Shown here: piece by piece, positions 1-7,704 of the stretch
How the letters are laid out: every line of letters begins with the position of its first letter
How positions within the stretch are numbered: position 1 is the stretch's first letter
Source: JARIHD01 sp035758825
Lineage (GTDB): Bacteria; Patescibacteriota; Saccharimonadia; Saccharimonadales; UBA4665
Length of the DNA: 64,000 bases
Assembly: GCA_035758825.1 (NCBI GenBank)
Contig: DASTWA010000009.1
Span: forward strand, 1-64,000
Reading direction: 5' to 3'
Program-made: the position numbers and the translations under genes
Notes under the pieces: model-generated
Seen by the model: the letters and a program-made list of their open reading frames with translations, nothing else
Told to the model about the DNA's origin: nothing
The model's database searches: none

Positions 1-1474
1 TATAGGCATCAAGTATCTCTATGCCTGCAGCCTGGCTTACTACCATGATTAAAGCAGCAATAACAATAAGCCCTAAGGCAAAGGCCCGGAATGAGTTCCA
101 GGCGGTGTGGTAGGCGTTGTTGGTGTCGGAGTCGTTGAATAAATCAGTGGTGTCAACCGTTAGCAAGTTACCGATGACACTGTCCATGACCCCCACGACA
201 TAGCTGCCCGTATCGATAGCCGAACACACAAGAAAGGTGACCGCTCTCACGCCCATCACATTATACTTTTCCCTACAGTCGCGCTCGTACGTGTTGTCGG
301 CGCTATATTTGAGCCAATCTATCTTAAAAGTGACCTTAGCTTCTTCTCCGGCCTTCTTAATTACGTCTTGGCATTCCTCCACACCCACCACGCACACTTC
401 GTATGTTGCGGGTTCCAAACCATTGAATACGGTCCTCGTGGCCAACTCATACTCGACCGTGACCCCACCTTGAGCCTGCTCTTCTTCGTTGCTCATTTTG
501 TGAGATTGGGTGTCTGTCTCTTGGGTAACAATCAGGCCGCCGGGATGCTGCACATTAACCTCAAACGGACCGACCGTCATGTCTTGCGGGCCGCCGATAT
601 ATGTGGCGATCACTTCCACGGTCAATCTGCGGTCCACCGAATTATCTCCATACACTAATGAAAGCGGCTCAAACTTCACTTTAGTAAAGGATCGGCAATC
701 CGTAATAACAATGGTGCCGCAGACAGTATATTTTCCGGGTTCTAGCTTAAAGGTATGAAGATAGTACACCGGCTGGTACGCAGGATCGACAAACCGGTCG
801 CTGTTCGGATCGTCACTCCCCAAAGCAGGCTCCTTGACAGGCTCCGCAGTTGATACCACCTTGCCGCTGGCATCTTTTATTACAAGCTCTATGGTCTGGC
901 CGGACGAACTGTTGGGGTTGGGCGAGTTTACCATCACCGTAACCTCTTTTTGCTGCTCGGTTTCGGTCTGCTGGTTTGACCCTGGCCGGGTGCCGTTGAT
1001 CGTTATACTGCGGTTGTAGTCTTCGCTGACACCCGGAAACCTTGGGCCGTCCCACTCATTATGACAATCACGAAACGGCCAGACGCCTGTGCAAACCTCT
1101 TTGACCTTCATGTCGTTACAATAGACCGCTCCAGTCGGCCGGGCAGAGTCACCTTCGGGTATTTTTGGCAGCGGATAGCTGATCCTGCCCGATTTGTCGT
1201 CGTTCAAGGTAATGGTGAAGCCGACGTCACAACCTCGCTTGTGCTCAGGCAAATCCGGCGCAGCGTTGAACCTATGAGGGCTACTCCCTTGAATCAGCTT
1301 ATACTGGTACGAGCCTTTCAAGTCTCCGCCCGAAACAGTAATTGTATTGTAATCTTTCCAGGTAAACGTCTCCCCGGCGGCGGCAGCCTGCTGAGGGAAT
1401 AGCACCGATACGGTTGTCAAAAAGCTTATGACCGCCGCTATGCCGAACCCGAATCGCTTACATACTTGTTTCAT
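1..1474 (-). CDS. Secreted/membrane protein, C-terminus cut by the window edge
   Basis: The frame is open from an ATG at 1474 to the left edge (491 codons), so the C-terminus lies outside. Residues 1-30 form a signal peptide ending in an Ala-rich cleavage region (QQAAAA). The following ~400 residues are an extracytoplasmic, Cys-containing region with VTV-type beta strands. Near the edge comes a hydrophobic helix (AFALGLIVIAALIMVV) followed by SQAAG. A long secreted N-terminal part followed by membrane helices recalls VirB6/TrbL-like conjugation or pilus membrane proteins of Saccharibacteria, but this is a weak inference. The ATG overlaps the stop of the upstream gene (TAATG), so the two are translationally coupled. 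Confidence 0.75.
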   Translation of the reverse strand, partial: MKQVCKRFGFGIAAVISFLTTVSVLFPQQAAAAGETFTWKDYNTITVSGGDLKGSYQYKLIQGSSPHRFNAAPDLPEHKRGCDVGFTITLNDDKSGRISYPLPKIPEGDSARPTGAVYCNDMKVKEVCTGVWPFRDCHNEWDGPRFPGVSEDYNRSITINGTRPGSNQQTETEQQKEVTVMVNSPNPNSSSGQTIELVIKDASGKVVSTAEPVKEPALGSDDPNSDRFVDPAYQPVYYLHTFKLEPGKYTVCGTIVITDCRSFTKVKFEPLSLVYGDNSVDRRLTVEVIATYIGGPQDMTVGPFEVNVQHPGGLIVTQETDTQSHKMSNEEEQAQGGVTVEYELATRTVFNGLEPATYEVCVVGVEECQDVIKKAGEEAKVTFKIDWLKYSADNTYERDCREKYNVMGVRAVTFLVCSAIDTGSYVVGVMDSVIGNLLTVDTTDLFNDSDTNNAYHTAWNSFRAFALGLIVIAALIMVVSQAAGIEILDAY

Positions 1475-1893
1475 TACTCATAACTTCCCCGAAAGTCATC
1501 AATCTTCCAGGTCTTATCCTGTTTAAGTATAACTGCGGAAACCCAGAACTGGCGACCCTCAACTTGCGTGGCGTAAGTAAATCTCTGTGGATTACTGTAA
1601 CCAGCGTAAGTGTTGAATTGGTCGCGTATTGCCGCCTGCGAGGACAACACCGGAGACTGTAATCCCTGCACCGACCGCACAAACTCCTGCCAGGCTGATT
1701 GTTTGTACTGTGCCGCGTACCGGTCACTAAAGCGTTCGTAGGTTTTGATTGCCTCGCCGGCGGCGAGGTCTTCCATAAATGAAGCCATGGCCGCCTCGGG
1801 CGTATTTTTGGACGCCTGGTACCGGGCGACACCAACATAGGCCGCCAGCCCTACTGCCAGCGCCGATACGAACAAAACTATTCTTTTAGCCAC
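1474..1893 (-). CDS. Small membrane-anchored protein of unknown function
   Basis: The protein is about 139 aa: an N-terminal transmembrane helix (IVLFVSALAVGLAAYVGVA) and then a soluble alpha/beta domain outside the membrane. The start chosen is GTG at 1893, because AAGGGGG lies 7 nt upstream; a longer frame from GTG at 1923 is less likely. The C-terminal part (FWVSAVILKQDKTWKIDDFRG) resembles NTF2-like accessory domains that follow an anchor, but no family was firmly recognised. Its stop overlaps the start of the large secreted protein downstream, which suggests the two act at the same envelope site. Confidence 0.7.
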   Translation of the reverse strand: MAKRIVLFVSALAVGLAAYVGVARYQASKNTPEAAMASFMEDLAAGEAIKTYERFSDRYAAQYKQSAWQEFVRSVQGLQSPVLSSQAAIRDQFNTYAGYSNPQRFTYATQVEGRQFWVSAVILKQDKTWKIDDFRGSYE

Positions 1894-1955
1894 GTACACG
1901 CCCCCTTGTGGTGCTCGGCACACTCATTCTGGTCTAAGATTAACAAAAATCCGCC

Positions 1956-2693
1956 TTATTTGCCATTGCCTTGGGCCGTCTTGCGGAGACTGTAAAAGCG
2001 CTCGACATTACCCTTTGATCCGGCAATATCCGAGTCGGATTTGTCTTCGACCACGAAGTACTGTCGCGCCCAATTTTCGAAGTCCCGGAGGATGTCACGG
2101 CGCATACGGTCATTCTTGATAACTCCCTTGTGCTTGAGGTTAGAAGCGACGGCTTCGAACTGCGGCTTTACCATAGCAATGATGCGCGTCTGCGGACCGC
2201 TAAGCCGGGCTACATGCGGCAAGACTTCGCGTAGGCTGATGAACGATACGTCTATGACGACGATGTCCGGCAAATCAGTAAGCGAATGCATGTCACGGAT
2301 GTCGGTCTGTTCATGGAGTTCGATCCGCTGGTCACTGCGCAGGCTCGGGTGGAGCTGGTCGGTGCCGACGTCGACGGCAATGACCTTCCGTGCGCCGCGG
2401 CGCAGTGCAAAATCGGTAAATCCACCAGTGGAGCTACCGACGTCCAGCATTACCTTGCCCTTAAAATCCAGATGCAAGGTTTGCGCTACCGATGCCAGCT
2501 TAAGCGCGGCGCGGCTGACGTATTGCTCCTCGGCTTTGAGTTCGACGACAGCCGTTTCGTTCACAAAATGACCTGGCTTGGTAATGGCCTCCCCGTCAAC
2601 CTGAACCTTGCCCAGGCGGATCCAACTTTCGGCCTGGCTGCGGCTCGCGACTAATCCGCGGGCATATACAAGTTGGTCAAGACGTTGCTTCAT
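1956..2693 (-). CDS. tlyA: TlyA-family rRNA (cytidine-2'-O)-methyltransferase
   Basis: This 245-aa protein has an N-terminal S4 RNA-binding domain (residues 1-60, RLDQLVYARGLVASRSQAE) and an FtsJ-like SAM methyltransferase domain. The SAM site is visible as LDVGSSTGGFTDFAL, followed by VIAVDVG and the D-V-S-F segment VVIDVSFISL. The family 2'-O-methylates cytidines of 16S and/or 23S rRNA; some members were first named haemolysins. There is no Shine-Dalgarno sequence. TATAAT at 2705-2700 sits 6 nt before the ATG, so the mRNA is probably leaderless. Confidence 0.93.
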   Translation of the reverse strand: MKQRLDQLVYARGLVASRSQAESWIRLGKVQVDGEAITKPGHFVNETAVVELKAEEQYVSRAALKLASVAQTLHLDFKGKVMLDVGSSTGGFTDFALRRGARKVIAVDVGTDQLHPSLRSDQRIELHEQTDIRDMHSLTDLPDIVVIDVSFISLREVLPHVARLSGPQTRIIAMVKPQFEAVASNLKHKGVIKNDRMRRDILRDFENWARQYFVVEDKSDSDIAGSKGNVERFYSLRKTAQGNGK

Positions 2694-2717
2694 AGCTCTA
2701 TTATAAAGGATTAACCC

Positions 2718-4448
2718 CTATAAACCGGCATTGATTTGCTGGGCGGCATCAGCGATACCCGACCAGGCGCCGCCATAGGTCATGACCACCAGCACGTAAG
2801 TTTTGCCAGAGCCGTACACAATCGCTGCGTCGTGCAGATAGCCATCGACATCACCGACCTTATCGGCGACTGTGCCACCCGCGCCTTTTGGTATACCGGC
2901 CCGGGTGTAGCTCTGGCGCTTCATGGCGTCGATCAGACGATCGCGTCCAGCGCTGGACATCAGCGAGCCCTTCTCGAGCCGGTACAAAAAGTAAGCTAAA
3001 TCATTCGAGGTGGTATACATCGACGAGCCAAGCTGCGTGCTGTTGCTCAGACCTAAATCATGCATTTGGGCGGTAATCGTCCGCCAACCAATGCGGCTGC
3101 CGAAGGCCTTTGGGCAGGAGTTGTCAGAAACTACAATCATGTCATCAAAACACTGGGCGACGGTTCGGCTGCCGAGGCTCTCTGACCAGCTCATGCGGCC
3201 AGCTTCAACCTCTTTTACCACTGCGTAGGCGACATACAGCTTGTAAGTGCTGGCAGCTACGAATTGCTTGTTGCCATTTACATTCACACTGGGGCCATCG
3301 ACTTTCATCATGGCGATGCCATACCCGGGATGGGCTGCACTCACCTTGTTCATAAGCGACACTAGTCGCTGGTCAGTGTTGCTGTACTGGCGGTCGTATT
3401 CGACTATCGGGTCCAATTTGCCGGTCTGCAGTGAGAGGGTCGTCTTTTCTCCCTTCTGGATAGCCGCATCTACAGCGGCAATGGCCTTGTCGACAATGAT
3501 GCCGTGGCCAGCGGCGCCAGTTTCTCGGTCAACCTCCCGGTCGTCGATGAGGTGGATTTTGGTCGTACCCGGCGCCTTATAAATTTTGGATGCAGCAGTA
3601 GCCAGGTAGGCAGCTACAGCATCATGCTTGAGCTCAATTTTTAAGTCGTACGCTGGGGCCACCTCCGAAAAGGTCAGCCATGATGCGACTGTCTTTTTAT
3701 CCGGCTTAGCAGTCTCGGCTTCAAACGTCAGAGTAAGCGGCGTGTCGATCGATCGCTGCGCCTCATCCAAATGCCGCCCTACCTCCTCGTCCGTACGGTT
3801 GGCTGGTTTGGTATCGGAGACCAGCGACACGGTAGTCTGTGGTTCGTAGGACGCCGCCCTCAGGGCGTCGGCTGTAGCTTTTGCCGGGTACGCCTTGCTC
3901 GGCTGCGATGGGACAAGCTTGGCTTTGGCGCCGTCGGCAATGATCTTGGCGTCAACCGGAGCTACGGCCCCTTCTTTGGCAACCCGGTCAGCAAATACAC
4001 CCAGCTTGGCGCTGTCAAAGGTCGTAACAGGAGCCGTATTGCGGCTAAGTGCCACAACAACGGAAGAAAACGGAATCAGACGCTCCCAGAACGGATAGTC
4101 AGCTGCCTTCTTGGCAGTCAGGCCAGCGTCAATATCAACACCCGCTTCCTCAAAGGACAGTTTAAAATCCTTACTGGCGGTCTTTACGGTTATACTTGCT
4201 CCGCTATACAGCTCGTCTATGTGGCGGCTGACCTCGCCCGTGCTACTGCCACCAACGCGCTGGTCGCCTACACGGACCAATGGCAGTACGCGGCTCGTTG
4301 GATACGCCAGCTGCACGACGGTCACTAGCACCGAAAGGGCTATGAGACAAAGGCCAGCGATTCTGAGCAGAGGCTCATGGTCACGCATCCACCAGCGGAC
4401 GTTCCGTATAAGCCGGCGCTTCTTGTATTGCCACCCGTTCAAAACCAT
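2718..4448 (-). CDS. Membrane-anchored class A beta-lactamase-like cell-wall protein
   Basis: The protein is 576 aa. A basic N-terminus and one transmembrane helix (residues ~27-45) are followed by an extracytoplasmic region with YoaR/VanW-type peptidoglycan-binding features. The C-terminal ~230 residues form a serine beta-lactamase/transpeptidase-like domain with the three motif boxes: STYK (S-x-x-K nucleophile), SDNS (SDN box) and KVG (K-x-G box). It probably binds or hydrolyses cell-wall peptides or beta-lactams. The start is ATG 4448 rather than the upstream TTG frame, because that region is the efp terminator. TATACT at 4461-4456 lies 7 nt upstream, suggesting a leaderless mRNA. Confidence 0.85.
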   Translation of the reverse strand: MVLNGWQYKKRRLIRNVRWWMRDHEPLLRIAGLCLIALSVLVTVVQLAYPTSRVLPLVRVGDQRVGGSSTGEVSRHIDELYSGASITVKTASKDFKLSFEEAGVDIDAGLTAKKAADYPFWERLIPFSSVVVALSRNTAPVTTFDSAKLGVFADRVAKEGAVAPVDAKIIADGAKAKLVPSQPSKAYPAKATADALRAASYEPQTTVSLVSDTKPANRTDEEVGRHLDEAQRSIDTPLTLTFEAETAKPDKKTVASWLTFSEVAPAYDLKIELKHDAVAAYLATAASKIYKAPGTTKIHLIDDREVDRETGAAGHGIIVDKAIAAVDAAIQKGEKTTLSLQTGKLDPIVEYDRQYSNTDQRLVSLMNKVSAAHPGYGIAMMKVDGPSVNVNGNKQFVAASTYKLYVAYAVVKEVEAGRMSWSESLGSRTVAQCFDDMIVVSDNSCPKAFGSRIGWRTITAQMHDLGLSNSTQLGSSMYTTSNDLAYFLYRLEKGSLMSSAGRDRLIDAMKRQSYTRAGIPKGAGGTVADKVGDVDGYLHDAAIVYGSGKTYVLVVMTYGGAWSGIADAAQQINAGL

Positions 4449-4466
4449 ACGCTCTAGTATAACAAG

Positions 4467-4492
4467 AAAGACAGGCCTGAGAGCCTGCCTTT
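4467..4492 (-). terminator. Rho-independent terminator after efp
   Basis: On the minus strand a 10-bp stem (4483-4492 with 4467-4476, one G·T pair) encloses a 6-nt loop and is followed by a T-rich stretch (CTTGTT). It lies just past the efp stop and before the next promoter. Confidence 0.7.
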
Positions 4493-4511
4493 CCAGCAAA
4501 AACGTATCCGA

Positions 4512-5078
4512 TTACTCTTTGGAGCGCTCGAGGTAATCACCGGTGCGGGTATCGACCTTAATGATGTCGCCCTGCTTAATAAAAGCCGGCACCTTGATGG
4601 TGATACCAGTCTCGAGGGTGGCGTCCTTAAGGACACTGCTGGTAGTATCACCCTTCACGACGTTCTCGGTATACGTAACTTCAAGTGGTACGTTCTTGGC
4701 CATTTCAATGCTGATAACGTTGCCGTCGAATAACTGCACCTGTACGCGGTCACCTTCCTTTAAGTAGCCGGCGGCATCGCCGACGATGTCTGCCGGAATC
4801 TCGAACTGCTCGAAGGTTTCTTCCTGCATAAAGAACCAGGTCGTACCGTCATTGTACAAGTATTGGGCATTCACGTTGGTAACGTCAGCGCTGCTGATTG
4901 ATTCATTACCCTTGAATGTCTTTTCCAGAACTTTGCCGTCAATGAGGCTCTTGATGCGGACGTTCACAATGGAACCGCCGCGCCCCATAACCTTCTGTGA
5001 GTATTCAACGACACGGTAAGGCACACCATCAAGCTGGAAGATTGTTCCCTTTTTGAGGTCTGTAATGCTAAGTGCCAT
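4512..5078 (-). CDS. efp: Translation elongation factor P
   Basis: This is full-length EF-P (188 aa: KOW-like domain I and two OB domains). The C-terminal DTRTGDYLER motif is clear. EF-P relieves ribosomes stalled at polyproline. The domain I loop reads KVMGRGGS, placing arginine (R33) where many EF-Ps carry the lysine modified by EpmA or 5-aminopentanol. Arginine-tip EF-Ps elsewhere are rhamnosylated by EarP, but no modification gene is visible here. AGGAG lies 6 nt before the ATG. The gene follows the small coiled protein by 8 nt in the rpsF-ssb-rpsR operon. Confidence 0.97.
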   Translation of the reverse strand: MALSITDLKKGTIFQLDGVPYRVVEYSQKVMGRGGSIVNVRIKSLIDGKVLEKTFKGNESISSADVTNVNAQYLYNDGTTWFFMQEETFEQFEIPADIVGDAAGYLKEGDRVQVQLFDGNVISIEMAKNVPLEVTYTENVVKGDTTSSVLKDATLETGITIKVPAFIKQGDIIKVDTRTGDYLERSKE

Positions 5079-5086
5079 GATGTCTC

Positions 5087-5419
5087 CTATTCCATGCCGG
5101 AAATTAATTGTTCGATGCCGGCCGAGATGTGCGCCACGTCGACCGCTCCGAACATATTATATTCACTCGCCTTCAGGATGCTCTGCTCGAGCTGCCCTAG
5201 GCGCTGTTTGCCTTCCTTGGCGTGCTGCAATTGCTCCGCCCTGGTTTCGGCATACTCATAGTCGCGGGCATCAAGCCGGATATCTACGAGCTGATGTTTG
5301 AGGTTGGTGACAAGGTCCTTCTGCTGCATCGGCAGCTCACTTATGTCATAGAACGATAAGATGCTGCTGATTTGCGACTCTAATGCCTTAGCTTGGTCGT
5401 GCAGTGAATTACTTGCCAC
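5087..5419 (-). CDS. Small helical protein of unknown function between rpsR and efp
   Basis: The protein is 110 aa, predicted almost entirely helical, with coiled-coil-like stretches rich in Gln, Glu, Leu and Ala. It has no signal peptide or membrane segment and matches no family I recognise. It starts at GTG 5419 with GAGGACAGG just upstream. It sits 15 nt after rpsR and 8 nt before efp, so it is probably co-expressed with the translation genes. A role in translation is inference from context only. Confidence 0.75.
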   Translation of the reverse strand: MASNSLHDQAKALESQISSILSFYDISELPMQQKDLVTNLKHQLVDIRLDARDYEYAETRAEQLQHAKEGKQRLGQLEQSILKASEYNMFGAVDVAHISAGIEQLISGME

Positions 5420-5434
5420 CCTGTCCTCAAAATC

Positions 5435-5638
5435 CTAGTTGTTTGCTACGAATGGCAGCAGTGCGATGTGGCGTGCGCGCTTGATAGCGGTAGCCAAACG
5501 GCGCTGCTGGCTCTCGGTAAGACCGGTCTTCTTGCGGGTCTCGATCTGGCCGTACACGTTTACAAAGCGCTGCAAGGTCTTGAAGTCCTTGTAGTCAAAG
5601 TAAGGTACGTCTGTCTTGTGCTTAAAAATCTTAGCCAT
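5435..5638 (-). CDS. rpsR: 30S ribosomal protein S18
   Basis: The 67-aa protein has the S18 signature: DYKDFKTLQRF, then KTGLTESQQRRLATAIKRARHIALLPF. It binds S6 in the platform of the small subunit. AAAGGA lies 12 nt before the ATG. The order rpsF-ssb-rpsR is the classical bacterial arrangement. The Cys-containing zinc variant is absent, as the N-terminus has no cysteines. Confidence 0.97.
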   Translation of the reverse strand: MAKIFKHKTDVPYFDYKDFKTLQRFVNVYGQIETRKKTGLTESQQRRLATAIKRARHIALLPFVANN

Positions 5639-5662
5639 TAGTTATAAATCCTTTTGCTTTGC

Positions 5663-6124
5663 TTAAAATGGAATGTCGTCGAGGTTGATCGGCTCATCGC
5701 CGATACCCTCAGATTCATCCTTCTTCTTGTTCGAAGCGCCGCCGGAGCTGGCGCGTGGTGCTGGCGCAGAATCGCTGCCTTCACCGCCTTCGCCTCGGCC
5801 ATCCAGGAAGGTTACATCGGTAGCGAGCACTTCCACCTTGCTGCGCTTTTGACCGTCCTGCTCCCAGCTGCGGCTTTGCAAGCGGCCTTGTACTAAGACG
5901 CGGCGGCCCTTGCTAAGGTACTGGGAAACGCGTTCACCAAGAGGACCCCACGCAACTACATCGATGTAATCGGTAGCTTCCTGCCACTCACCACTCTGGT
6001 CTTTGTAAGAGCGGTTAAGAGCAAGGCTAAAGCTTGCAACGCTCTGACCGCTCGGTGTCTGACGGAGTTCTGGATCCCGGGTAAGGTTACCCAATAAGAT
6101 GACTTGGTTTACACTTCGTGCCAT
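5663..6124 (-). CDS. ssb: Single-stranded DNA-binding protein
   Basis: The 153-aa SSB has an N-terminal OB fold (VNQVILLGNLTRDPELR, WQEATDYIDVVAWG, SKGRRVLVQGRLQ), a flexible Gly/Ser/Ala-rich linker and the acidic C-terminal tip DDIPF. The tip recruits replication and repair partners. GAGGGGAG lies 7 nt before the ATG. It lies between rpsF and rpsR. Confidence 0.97.
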   Translation of the reverse strand: MARSVNQVILLGNLTRDPELRQTPSGQSVASFSLALNRSYKDQSGEWQEATDYIDVVAWGPLGERVSQYLSKGRRVLVQGRLQSRSWEQDGQKRSKVEVLATDVTFLDGRGEGGEGSDSAPAPRASSGGASNKKKDESEGIGDEPINLDDIPF

Positions 6125-6170
6125 ATGCTGGCTCCCCTCTTCTAACTTAACCCTCTAAAATTGCTGTTAT

Positions 6171-6554
6171 CTACTCTTCGGTTTTTTCAGCAGAAGCTTC
6201 TGCTGCTTCGCCGCGCTCGGCTGCCTTCTTGGCTTTCTCGGCCTTCAGGGCTTCTGCCTTGGCGATTGCCTTCAGGTCAGGACGGGTAATCAAGAAACGG
6301 ACTACTTCGTCGGTAATGTTAAGCGTGCTTTCAATCTTGCGGACGCTCTGGGCTGGCAGCTCCAATGTGTAGAAAACGTACACAGCGTGCTCGTTCTTCT
6401 TGATTGGGTATGCAAGCTTGCGCTTACCCCAGTTGTCAGCATTGACAACCTTGCCACCGTTGTCGGTAAAGATTTTCTCTACACGGCTGGTTGCTTTTTC
6501 CAGATCGATTTCGAGATCTGGGTGGTACAATACGGCGATTTCGTATTGGCTCAT
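6171..6554 (-). CDS. rpsF: 30S ribosomal protein S6
   Basis: The 127-aa S6 has the ferredoxin-like fold motifs YEIAVLYHPD, NWGKRKLAYPI and HAVYVFYTLELPA, and an acidic/Ala-rich C-terminal tail (AAEASAEKTEE). The start is ATG 6554, because AAGGAGG is placed 4 nt upstream; a longer in-frame start is ignored. It is the first gene of the operon, and the leader upstream has two hairpins. Confidence 0.96.
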   Translation of the reverse strand: MSQYEIAVLYHPDLEIDLEKATSRVEKIFTDNGGKVVNADNWGKRKLAYPIKKNEHAVYVFYTLELPAQSVRKIESTLNITDEVVRFLITRPDLKAIAKAEALKAEKAKKAAERGEAAEASAEKTEE

Positions 6555-6569
6555 CGCTCCTCCTTTGGA

Positions 6570-6656
6570 ATCCGCTCCCACTGGATAGCGGGCTGACGGA
6601 TGCGTAAGTTTCTCACTTCTTACGCAGGTTAATTATTAACAGAGGTAATTATACCA
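6570..6656 (-). promoter_or_regulatory. rpsF operon promoter (extended -10) and structured leader
   Basis: On the minus strand TG-G-TATAAT (-10 at 6653-6648) forms an extended -10 promoter. The ~90-nt leader holds an 8-bp hairpin (6619-6626 with 6601-6608) and a second, bulged stem (6597-6601 with 6570-6574, plus an inner CCCGC/GTGGG stem) ending just before the ribosome binding site. S6:S18-binding rpsF leaders are known in other bacteria. Whether this is one is inference. Confidence 0.5.
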
Positions 6657-6702
6657 TGCCCAAGGTGTTGTCGTCCACCCCTTAAACTGATACCATGGGT
6701 AG

Positions 6703-7662
6703 GTGAAACAAACTCCATCTATCGTGATTTCCGGTTCGATAGCAATCGACCGGATTATGAATTTTTCGGGCCGTTATAAGGACCATATCCAGCCCGAAAA
6801 ACTCGACACATTATCCATATCAATCTTCTTGGACGCCCTGCAGGATGCGCACGGCGGCGTAGGCGCTAATATCACCTACTCCCTCGCCCTGCTCGGCGAT
6901 GAACCAATATTGCTCGGCGCTGTCGGTCCTGACGGCCTGCTGTACATGGAAAAGCTGGCGCACCATGGCGTCAACATCGCCCATGTGTACGAAAGCAAGC
7001 TGCCAACTGCCACCTTCAATGTGATCACGGACGGCGACCAAAACCAGGTCGGCGGTTTCTATCCGGGTGCAATGTTCGACAGCGACGCGCTCAGTTTCGA
7101 AACATGGAAGGACGAAGCGGCTATCGTTGTTGTCTCGCCGCACGACCCCAAGGCCATGCAGCGTCAGGTACAGGAAGCCAAGCAATATGGCTTGCGCATG
7201 ATGTATGACATCGGCCAACAGGTCAGCAACTTGCCTGGCGACCAAATGCGCGAAGGCGTCGAAGCCGCCAGCATCCTTATCCTTAACGACTACGAGATGA
7301 CAGTGCTGAGCGAAAAGACCGGCCTGAGTATCGACGAAATCAAATCGAAGGTGCCGATTGTCATTACCACCCTTGGCAAGGACGGCTCGATCATCGAGGG
7401 CAAAGATGTGCCTGAGCCAATCAAAGTCGGTGTAGTCAAACCCGACCAAGTCCTCGACCCCACCGGCGCCGGCGACGCCTTCCGCTCCGGCTTTTTATAC
7501 GGCCTGGCCCGCGAATGGCCGCTCAAGGCCTGCGCCCAGCTTGGCGCAGTCTGCGGCACGTACGCCATCGAGAGCATGGGAACCCAGTCGCACGAATTCA
7601 CACTCGACGATGTTAAACAGCGGTACACGGCCGCTTTCGGGGAGGCGCTGCCAGAGAATTAA
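6703..7662 (+). CDS. PfkB-family sugar kinase, probably adenosine kinase
   Basis: The 319-aa ribokinase-fold protein has the N-terminal signature GSIAIDRIM, a glycine-rich substrate lid region (GGVGANITYSLALLG) and the C-terminal PfkB motif DPTGAGDAFRSGF, whose Asp is the catalytic base. ahcY follows 42 nt downstream. Phosphorylating adenosine to AMP would pull the S-adenosylhomocysteine hydrolysis reaction forward, so adenosine is the likely substrate, inferred mainly from context. It starts at GTG 6703. TACCAT (6691-6696) lies 6 nt upstream and there is no ribosome binding site, so the mRNA is probably leaderless. Confidence 0.85.
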   Translation: MKQTPSIVISGSIAIDRIMNFSGRYKDHIQPEKLDTLSISIFLDALQDAHGGVGANITYSLALLGDEPILLGAVGPDGLLYMEKLAHHGVNIAHVYESKLPTATFNVITDGDQNQVGGFYPGAMFDSDALSFETWKDEAAIVVVSPHDPKAMQRQVQEAKQYGLRMMYDIGQQVSNLPGDQMREGVEAASILILNDYEMTVLSEKTGLSIDEIKSKVPIVITTLGKDGSIIEGKDVPEPIKVGVVKPDQVLDPTGAGDAFRSGFLYGLAREWPLKACAQLGAVCGTYAIESMGTQSHEFTLDDVKQRYTAAFGEALPEN

Positions 7663-7704
7663 ACGGTGCTCCTTTAGGAATATTTTGTAAGAAAGGGATT
7701 TAGA

